Below, in pieces: positions 1 to 5,540 of a stretch of 35,738 nucleotides of DNA. The translations under genes and the position numbers were made by a program. The notes below the pieces were generated by a model. It did not search any database. It was not told the origin of the DNA and saw only the letters and a list, made by a program, of their open reading frames with translations. How positions within the stretch are numbered: the stretch's first letter is position 1; every line of letters begins with the position of its first letter. Origin of the DNA: Candidatus Erabacter solicola (lineage in GTDB: Bacteria; Vulcanimicrobiota; Vulcanimicrobiia; Vulcanimicrobiales; Vulcanimicrobiaceae); NCBI GenBank assembly GCA_003136895.1, contig PLDY01000068.1:1-35738 (forward strand), in the 5' to 3' direction.

Positions 1-26
1 GGTTATAACTTACTTGACGACAGTGA
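1..26 (+). repeat. Left terminal inverted repeat of the IS
   Basis: Begins GGTTATAACTTACTTGACG and ends CAGTGA. Compared with the reverse complement of 2277-2302 it differs only at positions 7, 9 and 11. The true outer end could lie upstream of the window, but the opposing repeat also starts with GGTTAT, which argues that base 1 is the tip. Confidence 0.85.
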
Positions 27-163
27 AGGGGAAAGGTTATGGTTCATCCCGACAGGGCGGCCAACAAGCAAGGGGCCTCTAGGAGGTCGCAACGGGCGGC
101 AAGTTTGAATCCGGCGACGCCACGACGTATGATAGGGTCGGCGTCGGTCGCCTCGCGTTGTCA

Positions 164-260
164 GGGAGTTCGACTCTCCCTCACGTGGCGCAAGCCCGGA
201 GTAGCTCAGGTGGTGGAGCAGCGGGCGGCCGAAGCCGCCCTCCCGCTCCGCGAGGTCCGG
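164..260 (+). other. tRNA-like fragments inside the IS
   Basis: Positions 164-180 form a perfect T-arm (GGGAG, loop TTCGACT, CTCCC). Sixteen bases later, 196-219 look like a tRNA 5' part: CCGGA, then TA, then a canonical D-arm GCTC/GAGC with loop AGGTGGTG. This is followed by a 7-bp GC hairpin with loop CGAA (223-240), and TCCGG at 256-260 can pair with CCGGA at 196-200. No complete cloverleaf with a 7-nt anticodon loop can be drawn from either piece, and the flanking acceptor strands do not pair with each other. These look like tRNA relics or a tRNA-mimicking structure carried by the element. A functional tRNA is unlikely. Confidence 0.4.
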
Positions 261-312
261 TAAGTGGATCGGCCCGAGTGGCCCATGTCGGAAGGGTGTT
301 ATAATCCGGGAA

Positions 313-465
313 ATGGCGCACAAGAAGCCGCTAGACCCGCTGATCCCGCTGGACGAACTCAAGAAGATCGTCGCGGGGATCGCGCGCGTTCCGAAGCCGG
401 ACGAGAAGCGCAAGACGACGACGGCGGCGTCGACGCCACCAAAGGCGAGCCGCAAGAAGCCCTAG
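313..465 (+). CDS. Small basic 50-aa protein in the IS, unknown function
   Basis: This ORF starts at ATG 313 (MAHKKPLDPLIPLDELKK) and ends at TAG 463-465, giving 50 aa. The N-terminal half has a regular amphipathic pattern (PLIPLDELKKIVAGIARVPK). The C-terminal half is a Lys/Thr/Ala/Pro-rich basic tail ending SRKKP, a composition typical of a DNA- or RNA-binding small protein. A TATAAT hexamer occurs at 300-305, but it is too close to the ATG to serve as an ordinary promoter with a leader. The ORF is convergent with, and overlaps by 4 bp, the end of the passenger gene on the minus strand. The balanced codon pattern makes it look real. I recognise no named family. Confidence 0.5.
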   Translation: MAHKKPLDPLIPLDELKKIVAGIARVPKPDEKRKTTTAASTPPKASRKKP

Positions 466-1274
466 ACCGTCTTAAAGAAATCCGTGACCTCGGCGACGTA
501 ATCGCAAAACGACTTAAGGTCGCGCGCTTGCACGGAGTGGCCGAGTTTGTACTTCCCGAACGCGGGTGCCCCGAAGTGCACGGAGAGGCCCGACTTCAAT
601 TCGATTTGCACTTCCTCAGGGTACGGAAGAGCGAAGCGAACGCGGACAATTTCGTACTCCGAATTCGCATCGTAGTTGACAACGGTGGGCATCTTCACTT
701 CGTCGATGATGTTAGCGCCGAAAGCTTTCAATTGGAATTGCACACTCCCGATGTTGGTCCAGGTCTGGACGATGGCGCGATGCTTGTCTGCATTCGAGAG
801 GCGATTCACAACGAACAGCGAGTCTTCTTCGGGTTCCTGCCGATGGAACGGCTGCAATTCCCAGACTTTACTCAAGCCACAAGTGACGCCATCAAGCGAG
901 CCTCCGACGACGGCCTTTTTTGCGTCGCCGACTTTAGCCTCGTAGACTTTGGAGTCGTCAAAGATTGGGAATTGATGCTGCCGTTTCAATTTTGCACCGG
1001 AACTAGCATCGACGAGGGCGGTGACGATGTAGTCGAGGGCCGAACGAAGATTGTGAACCACGTCGCCGACAACGGTTCCGAGTCTGTAGTCTTCAACGTC
1101 GGAGATTGTCATGAATCCATGAAACCAGCCCGTCTCGTGGTTCATCTCACTCCGAAACGGGTGAGGTTTCAAATTCAAGACGAAGGCGGCAATCTCTCGC
1201 TCCAAGGTGTCAACGTGTACGCGAGCGCGAGCAATCTTCGCCTCGGACGATCTAAGGTCAAGACTAACAGCCAC
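462..1274 (-). CDS. IS passenger protein, unknown function (270 aa)
   Basis: The open frame continues upstream into the transposase gene. The natural start is GTG at 1274 (VAVSLDLRSSEAKIARA), 8 bp after the transposase stop, giving about 270 aa. No strong ribosome binding site is visible, so translation may be coupled to the transposase. The protein has an N-terminal helix (SSEAKIARARVHVDTLEREI) that may be a short coiled coil. It then carries WFHGFMTISDVEDYRLGTVV, VVHNLRSALDYIVTALVD and FVVNRLSNADKHRAIVQ. The pattern HNLRSALD...SNADKHR resembles a family of conserved hypothetical proteins found sporadically in bacteria. No catalytic signature is recognised. The GC content and mobile location point to acquired cargo rather than a transposition function. 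Confidence 0.7.
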   Translation of the reverse strand: MAVSLDLRSSEAKIARARVHVDTLEREIAAFVLNLKPHPFRSEMNHETGWFHGFMTISDVEDYRLGTVVGDVVHNLRSALDYIVTALVDASSGAKLKRQHQFPIFDDSKVYEAKVGDAKKAVVGGSLDGVTCGLSKVWELQPFHRQEPEEDSLFVVNRLSNADKHRAIVQTWTNIGSVQFQLKAFGANIIDEVKMPTVVNYDANSEYEIVRVRFALPYPEEVQIELKSGLSVHFGAPAFGKYKLGHSVQARDLKSFCDYVAEVTDFFKTV

Positions 1275-1282
1275 TGTACGGC

Positions 1283-2251
1283 TTAACGCCGTGCCTTGTC
1301 TGTCAACCGCTTCCAGGTGAGCCGGCGACCGTCGGCGCGTTTCACAACGTCCGCAAAGCGCGGGCCGTCTTTTTGCTCGCGCGCATTGAAGCGACAAATC
1401 TGTTCGTCCAAGTAGCGATCCAGATGCTTCGGGCGCACCGAAATATAGGTCCCGCCGAGCGTCCGCTTCAAGACCGACCAGAAGTTTTCAATCGTATTTG
1501 TGTGGACCGATCCGCGCACGTATTCTACTGTGTGGTTCACCGTCGCGTGATACAGGAAGAACTCGTCCATGCGCTGGTACGCCTTGGCCGAATCGGTGTG
1601 CACGGTCGCGTCGTGGTGAACGTGACGACGCAGGATCGGAAGCAGCGTGTCCTTTTGGACGCTTGGCACGGTCATAGCGCGGACCTCGCCTTTGCGCCCG
1701 TCCTTGGGACGTTCGATCATACCGAACACTGCCGTCTTGGCTCCGGTGTCGCGCCATGCGCGCGGCGAGGTCACACGACGGACCTTGAGCGGTTTGTTTT
1801 CGTACATGCCGCCGATGAAAGTCTCGTCAGCTTCTACAATTCCGGTGAACTGCCGAAACTCTCCCGATCGCATAGCCTCGCGAATCCGGTGCAGCATGAA
1901 CCAGGCCGTGCGTTGCGTGACCTTGATTCCGCGCGCCAGCTCGTAGGACGAAATGCCGTTCCGGTTGCTTGCGATCAGCCACATGGCCGGGAGCCACTTG
2001 TCGAAGCCGATGGGCGAATCTTCGAAGATCGTCCCAACCTTGGCCGTAAACTGCCCCTTGCAGTCGTTGCAGTACCAGCGACGACGCTTGGGCATATAGG
2101 CGACCTTCACCGATCCACAGTCCAACGGGCAGGCAACGACGCCACCTGGCCAGCGCAACTCAACCCAAAAGTCATGGGCGGCCTGCGGATCGGCGAACTG
2201 CCGGGCGGCTTCGAGCATCGTTTCGGGGATCGGTTGCTGATCGCGTTTCAT
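1283..2251 (-). CDS. IS1595-family (ISXO2-like) transposase
   Basis: The 322-aa protein starts at ATG 2251, close to the right inverted repeat. The N-terminal third holds a zinc ribbon: a CPLDC pair around residues 40-45 and YCNDCKGQFT around 60-70. This is followed by a helix-turn-helix-like region (ISSYELARGIKVTQRTAWF). The ISXO2-like DDE-type domain shows VEADETFIGG (first Asp), VHTDSAKAY (second Asp) and HTNTIENFWSVLKR with its downstream Asn/Glu and Lys. These features are typical of IS1595 transposases, and the length fits the family. No frameshift or internal stop is present and both repeats are intact, so the element may still be active. Confidence 0.93.
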   Translation of the reverse strand: MKRDQQPIPETMLEAARQFADPQAAHDFWVELRWPGGVVACPLDCGSVKVAYMPKRRRWYCNDCKGQFTAKVGTIFEDSPIGFDKWLPAMWLIASNRNGISSYELARGIKVTQRTAWFMLHRIREAMRSGEFRQFTGIVEADETFIGGMYENKPLKVRRVTSPRAWRDTGAKTAVFGMIERPKDGRKGEVRAMTVPSVQKDTLLPILRRHVHHDATVHTDSAKAYQRMDEFFLYHATVNHTVEYVRGSVHTNTIENFWSVLKRTLGGTYISVRPKHLDRYLDEQICRFNAREQKDGPRFADVVKRADGRRLTWKRLTDKARR

Positions 2252-2276
2252 GTCGCGACCATTGTCTCACAAAGGC

Positions 2277-2302
2277 TCACTGTCGTCAAGTGATTCATAA
2301 CC
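2277..2302 (-). repeat. Right terminal inverted repeat of the IS
   Basis: Read on the minus strand it begins GGTTATGAATCACTTGACG and ends CAGTGA. It lies 25 bp upstream of the transposase ATG (2251), so the transposase promoter probably overlaps or abuts this repeat, as is common for ISs. Confidence 0.88.
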
Positions 2303-2342
2303 TCTCGCAGTGATGCCTGGCAGGCATATAAGGAGGGCCCTC

Positions 2343-3053
2343 ATGGACAACCTGTCGGGAATTCGTTACGGAGCCGCGATCCAGACGGCCGCTCGGAGCG
2401 CCGGCCTGGACCCCCGGCTGTTGGCCGCGGTCGCGGCCCAGGAGACGGGCGGGCCGGGCAGCGACTCGGGCTCGAATATCATCGGCGACGGGGGGCACGG
2501 TCACGGCGTCTTCCAGCTCGACGACCGGTATCACGCGATCGCCCGAACCCCGGCGGCGATGGACCCGGCCAGTAACGCCAACTATGCCGCCCAGATGCTC
2601 TCGGGGCTGTTGAGTCGGTATGGCGGCGACCAGCACGCGGCCCTCTCGGCGTACAATGCGGGCTCACCGACCGCGACGGGCACGCTCACGACCTGGCCGG
2701 ATGGCCGGCAACTGGGCTATGCCGATTCGGTGCAGCGTCACCTCAGCCGACTCGAGGCCCGTGACGCCCTCCTGCCCGAAACCCCCGGCGCCGCGGCGCC
2801 CTCGAACGCGCTCAGCCAACTCGCCGGTTCGAGCGCGGCGGCTCCCGCGGCGACCAGTGGAACCGCGGGCTCGGCCGGCATGCAGCAGGCGCCCACGGTT
2901 CCGACGGACACATCGAGCACGCCGCCCTTCCGCTCGTATTCGAGTGAGTACCGCGATGCGGCCGGTTCGGTCGCCGATTCGGACGATCGTTTGATGTCGA
3001 GTCTGATCGATCCGAGCGACTCGGCCGGCCCGGACCAATCCGGCGCTGCGTAG
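2343..3053 (+). CDS. Lysozyme-like lytic transglycosylase (SLT domain), no signal peptide
   Basis: The start at ATG 2343 is supported by a strong AAGGAGG just upstream. The 236-aa product has an N-terminal SLT-type muramidase fold. The catalytic Glu lies in AVAAQETGG (residues 30-38), a GVFQLDDRY segment takes the place of the usual GLMQ motif, and the classic AYNAG motif lies near residue 105. The last 100 residues are low-complexity Ala/Ser/Thr/Pro-rich. There is no signal peptide or membrane segment. A peptidoglycan-cleaving enzyme must therefore reach the wall by a specialised route (secretion machine, phage tail or lysis). It is followed on the same strand by two small helical proteins and sits just outside the IS, which may have displaced its native upstream region. 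Confidence 0.82.
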   Translation: MDNLSGIRYGAAIQTAARSAGLDPRLLAAVAAQETGGPGSDSGSNIIGDGGHGHGVFQLDDRYHAIARTPAAMDPASNANYAAQMLSGLLSRYGGDQHAALSAYNAGSPTATGTLTTWPDGRQLGYADSVQRHLSRLEARDALLPETPGAAAPSNALSQLAGSSAAAPAATSGTAGSAGMQQAPTVPTDTSSTPPFRSYSSEYRDAAGSVADSDDRLMSSLIDPSDSAGPDQSGAA

Positions 3054-3076
3054 ATCGCGGCTAGCCGTTCATCATC

Positions 3077-3095
3077 GGCCGCGTGATACGCGGCC
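3077..3095 (+). other. 8-bp perfect inverted repeat between genes
   Basis: GGCCGCGT / ACGCGGCC separated by GAT lies between the transglycosylase and the glycine-rich protein. No U-tract follows, so it is not a convincing terminator. It could be a processing or attenuation hairpin or an operator. Confidence 0.4.
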
Positions 3096-3125
3096 CCGTC
3101 AGACTACTTTGCGGGGAGAAACGAC

Positions 3126-3512
3126 ATGGGATTCAATCTCGGGGGCTTGATCCAAGGCGGGGTGACCGGCCTCGCCACCGGCGGGCCAATCTCCGGTATC
3201 GCCGGCGCGGTCGCCGGAAGTCTCAGCGGCGGCGGCCCGAGCGGTGCGGGCAACATTCAGCCCAATCAAGATCCGACGCTCGGTTTGATGCAGACTGCCG
3301 ACAAGGGCTACGAGATGGCGCAACTCGGACTCAACATCGAGAATATGCGGCACAATCTCGACCTGCAGTGGCAGTCGACGATGTTCAATGAAGTCGAAGA
3401 CGAAAAGACCGAGCAGATGCGCGAGATGAACGTCTTACGCGACGTCGCGATGAAGCAACGCGAAGCCGACGTGGCCGTGCTCAAAGAGTTCATCCGCACG
3501 ATCAAGGATTAG
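3126..3512 (+). CDS. Glycine-rich N-terminus plus helical C-terminus, unknown (128 aa)
   Basis: The ATG at 3126 is preceded by GGGGAGAAACGAC. Residues 1-50 are a Gly/Ala/Ser-rich stretch with glycine-zipper spacing (GGLIQGGVTGLATGGP, GIAGAVAGSLSGG). The rest is predicted helical and charged (LGLMQTADKGYEMAQLGLN; LRDVAMKQREADVAVLKE). The combination of a membrane-inserting or oligomerising glycine zipper with a coiled-coil tail is seen in pore-forming and translocation proteins, but I cannot assign a family. The C-terminal segment MREMNVLRDVAMKQ recurs almost unchanged in the next gene, so the two probably contact each other or a common partner. The gap to the next start is only 6 bp, which suggests one operon with the transglycosylase. 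Confidence 0.65.
   Translation: MGFNLGGLIQGGVTGLATGGPISGIAGAVAGSLSGGGPSGAGNIQPNQDPTLGLMQTADKGYEMAQLGLNIENMRHNLDLQWQSTMFNEVEDEKTEQMREMNVLRDVAMKQREADVAVLKEFIRTIKD
3420..3451 (+). repeat. Copy 1 of a 32-bp repeat encoding REMNVLRDxA
   Basis: CGCGAGATGAACGTCTTACG and the following bases match 3747-3778 at about 28 of 32 positions, in the same reading frame. The rest of the two genes is far less similar, so this is either a conserved functional helix or a recent local duplication or gene conversion. Confidence 0.6.
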
Positions 3513-3518
3513 CGCAGC

Positions 3519-3833
3519 GTGATCACCGCCCTTGCCGGGGCGCCCGTTCCCGGGCCGCCGGCCGAACCGCTCGATGTCACCGCGGAGTCCGTACCGGATA
3601 CGTCCGCAACGTTAGCCGCAGAGATCGCGCGGCGTGCCGCGCAGTTGCTGGTTGACGAGCACGAAGCGGATACGGTTCGTCAAGTTCGGCTCGACCGTCT
3701 CAAGACCGAGTTCGATCTCGATCAGCAAGAACGCGCTGAGCTACTGCGCGAAATGAACGTCTTGCGCGACATGGCGATCGAGCAGCAGAAAAAGGATGAC
3801 GAGCTACTCAAGAAATGGATCGCGCTCATTTGA
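3519..3833 (+). CDS. Small helical protein, unknown (104 aa)
   Basis: The start is GTG 3519, 6 bp after the preceding stop, so translation is likely coupled. Residues 1-30 are Pro/Ala-rich (VPGPPAEPLDV). Residues 30-104 are charged and strongly helical, with a likely coiled coil (RLDRLKTEFDLDQQERAELL) running into LLREMNVLRDMAIEQQKKDD. The REMNVLRDxA block is shared with the preceding protein and is also conserved at the nucleotide level (3420-3451 against 3747-3778). No signal peptide, membrane helix or known domain is apparent. It looks like a structural or chaperone-type partner of its neighbour. Confidence 0.6.
   Translation: MITALAGAPVPGPPAEPLDVTAESVPDTSATLAAEIARRAAQLLVDEHEADTVRQVRLDRLKTEFDLDQQERAELLREMNVLRDMAIEQQKKDDELLKKWIALI
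3747..3778 (+). repeat. Copy 2 of the 32-bp repeat encoding REMNVLRDxA
   Basis: CGCGAAATGAACGTCTTGCG and following bases are the partner of 3420-3451, lying in the next gene at the same distance (about 60 bp) from its stop codon. Confidence 0.6.
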
Positions 3834-3834
3834 A

Positions 3835-3899
3835 GGCGTCATGCTCGCGGCAGGGCCCCGTCCCGCCGGTACGGAACCGGGGAGGTCGCGGCTGACGCC
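3835..3899 (+). ncRNA. Structured 65-nt segment immediately before tRNA-Ile
   Basis: The outer arms GGCGTCA (3835-3841) and TGACGCC (3893-3899) are perfectly complementary and enclose 51 nt. Inside, CCGGT-ACGGA-ACCGG forms a hairpin, CCCC/GGGG can extend it, and CGCGGC-like strands flank it. The result looks like a multi-stem domain closed by a 7-bp helix. It begins 2 bp after the upstream stop codon and ends exactly where tRNA-Ile begins. It could be a terminator-like 3' end of the upstream operon, a tRNA processing leader or a small RNA. No family was recognised. Confidence 0.35.
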
Positions 3900-3976
3900 G
3901 GGCCATTAGCTCAGTTGGTTAGAGCGCATGCTTGATAAGCATGAGGTCCCTGGTTCGAGACCAGGATGGCCCACCA
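3900..3976 (+). tRNA. tRNA-Ile(GAU) with encoded CCA
   Basis: The cloverleaf is complete. The acceptor GGGCCAT pairs with ATGGCCC, the D-arm is GCTCAGTTGGTTAGAGC, the anticodon loop is CTTGATAAG with GAT at 3934-3936, and the T-arm is CCTGGTTCGAGACCAGG. The discriminator A is at 3973, followed by a genomically encoded CCA (3974-3976). Confidence 0.97.
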
Positions 3977-4075
3977 TCCGTTCACGGTTTGCGGAACGTC
4001 ACCGCGACACACGGGCGGTTCGGTCTCAATGCATTCGCAGAAGGAGCCTGCGCTGCAGCCGTCATAGGGCTCGTG

Positions 4076-5497
4076 ATGGATGTCCCGCGGAGCTCGGAAG
4101 CAAGCGGCTCGCCGGGACTCACTCCGGTGGTGTTCGTCGCGATGCCCTTCGGCCGCAAGAGCGATCCGACCCGGACGTTCGAAATAGACTTCGACGACAT
4201 CTACGAACGCGCGATCAGGCCCGCCGTCGAGCACTTCGATGTCGACTGCATTCGTGCGGACAAAGAGCGCAGCGGCGGCGTGATCCACCTGGCGATGTTC
4301 GAGCGGTTGCTGCTTGCCGAAGTTGCGATCGTCGACGTCACGCTCTCGAATCCGAACGTCTTTTACGAGTTGGGCGTGCGTCACGGTGCTCGTCCGCGCT
4401 CGACGATCATCGTCGGTTCGGCCGGCGGATCGATGCCGTTCGATATCGCGATGATTCGCGCGCTCCCCTATCAATTGCACGACGGCCGGCTGGAAGACGC
4501 CGACGCGGCTGTCTTTGTCGAAGGGCTCATAGAGCGTCTGCGCTATGCGCTCGAAGAGATCGAAGCGAAGGACAGCCCGCTCTTCCAACTGATACCGGGG
4601 CTCCCGGAACAGTCGCTGCCGCACGAGATCACCGAGAGCTTTCGCGATCGCGCGCGGACGATCGACGGCATACGCGAACGACTCGAGAGTGCGCGGCACC
4701 TGGCCGACACAACAGAGGCGGTACGCCAAATCGGGGAGATCGAGCGCAGCTACCTCGCCGAAATCACCAAGGTGAATGCCGAACTCTTATTCGACGTCTA
4801 TCTCAGCTACCGCGACGTCAAGGCGTGGGACGAGATGATCGCGCTCGGGGAGCGTTCGCCGCCCTGGTTGCAGATGTCGGTACCGACACTGCACGAGCAG
4901 CTCGCGTTCGCGCTCAATCGGCGTAACGGTCCCGGCGATCGCGCCCGGGCGATCGCACTGCTCGAAGCGATTATCAAGAAGCAGGGCGATTCGCCCGAGA
5001 CCTCCTCGCTATTGGCCCGCGTCTACAAGGATGAATACGTTGCCGCGCTAGCCGGCGGCGAACGCTTGCGCGCCGGCGGTTCGCTCACCCGCGCGATCGA
5101 TCTCTACCGGCGCGGCTTCAACGCCGATCCGCGCGACTATTATCCCGGCGTCAATCTCGCAACTCTCTTGGCCTTGAAGGGCACACCCGAGGCCAAGAAC
5201 GAGCTTGCGCAGATCGTCCCGGCACTGACCTTCGCGCTGGGAAGGTTGGGCGGCCTCAACTCAAGCGACTATTGGCAACTGGCAACCGTCCTTGAGATCT
5301 CCGTTCTCGGCCGCGACGCCGATGGTGCGATGCGCGCTTTGGAGATAGTAGCGAGCCTCGACGAGCAGAAAACAAAGCCTTGGATGTTCGAGACGACCGC
5401 CAACAACATGAGATTGCTCCAAAGCGCCGGAGACTCGATCGATCAGGCGATGCTTGCGGAAGTCATTGCCGAGCTCGACCGGCGCGGCGGCGCGTAG
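4076..5497 (+). CDS. Deoxyribosyltransferase-like + TRAFs-binding (DUF4071) protein, ASK1-like
   Basis: The frame is open from inside the tRNA. The first plausible start is ATG 4076 (GTG 4073 is also possible), giving about 473 aa. Residues 15-130 form a Rossmann-like domain related to nucleoside 2-deoxyribosyltransferases (FVAMPFG, DFDDIYERAIRPA, EVAIVDVTLSNPNVFYELG). Residues about 225-470 match the TRAFs-binding/DUF4071 region of the eukaryotic stress kinases ASK1/MAP3K5: FALNRRNGPGDRARAIAL, ARVYKDEYVA, AIDLYRRGF, GVNLATLLALKG and LGRLGGLNSSDYW. No kinase domain is present. In ASK1 this region precedes the kinase and helps sense stress through TPR-like helices. Prokaryotic homologues have been linked by comparative genomics to immunity-type conflict systems. 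A role in sensing or processing a nucleotide is inference. It stands alone between a tRNA and a secreted protein. Confidence 0.8.
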   Translation: MDVPRSSEASGSPGLTPVVFVAMPFGRKSDPTRTFEIDFDDIYERAIRPAVEHFDVDCIRADKERSGGVIHLAMFERLLLAEVAIVDVTLSNPNVFYELGVRHGARPRSTIIVGSAGGSMPFDIAMIRALPYQLHDGRLEDADAAVFVEGLIERLRYALEEIEAKDSPLFQLIPGLPEQSLPHEITESFRDRARTIDGIRERLESARHLADTTEAVRQIGEIERSYLAEITKVNAELLFDVYLSYRDVKAWDEMIALGERSPPWLQMSVPTLHEQLAFALNRRNGPGDRARAIALLEAIIKKQGDSPETSSLLARVYKDEYVAALAGGERLRAGGSLTRAIDLYRRGFNADPRDYYPGVNLATLLALKGTPEAKNELAQIVPALTFALGRLGGLNSSDYWQLATVLEISVLGRDADGAMRALEIVASLDEQKTKPWMFETTANNMRLLQSAGDSIDQAMLAEVIAELDRRGGA

Positions 5498-5540
5498 CTC
5501 GCTTGCAGTATTGCGTCTTCCTATGGTGAAGCTTCGAGCC

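Larger units (their letters stand above)
1..2302 (-). mobile_element. IS1595-family insertion sequence with passenger gene
   Basis: The element is bounded by 26-bp imperfect terminal inverted repeats (1-26 and 2277-2302) that match at 23 of 26 positions and share the core ACTTGACGACAGTGA. Read on the minus strand, it encodes an ISXO2/IS1595-type transposase near one end, followed by a 270-aa protein unrelated to transposition. A 50-aa ORF and tRNA-like fragments lie near the far end on the plus strand. Passenger genes are known in the IS1595 family. These elements usually generate 8-bp target duplications. The right flank octamer is TCTCGCAG (2303-2310), but the left flank is outside the window, so the duplication cannot be tested. 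The window starting exactly at the repeat tip suggests a contig end in a multicopy element. Confidence 0.88.

Noticed and set aside
164-219. A permuted tRNA gene (3' half upstream of 5' half)
   Set aside because: The strand after the T-arm (TCACGTG) does not pair with the strand before the D-arm (CCCGGAG), and no anticodon halves can be joined, so the permuted model fails.
264-1286. Long plus-strand ORF (340 aa) across the IS
   Set aside because: It is antisense to the passenger gene, whose product has normal amino-acid composition and coherent segments. The plus-strand frame gives an irregular composition and is a GC-rich shadow.
2303-3833. Prophage remnant
   Set aside because: Besides a muramidase there are no capsid, portal, terminase, tail or integrase genes, and no att-like repeat was found at the tRNA-Ile 3' end.
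3835-3899. Mini-ykkC or other known riboswitch
   Set aside because: An ACGG loop is present once only, the paired hairpin arrangement is missing and the segment precedes a tRNA gene, not a transporter or enzyme.
4112-4126. GGGACTCACTCCGG as a further DosR-like box
   Set aside because: It lies inside the coding region of the ASK1-like gene and has only a left half-site.
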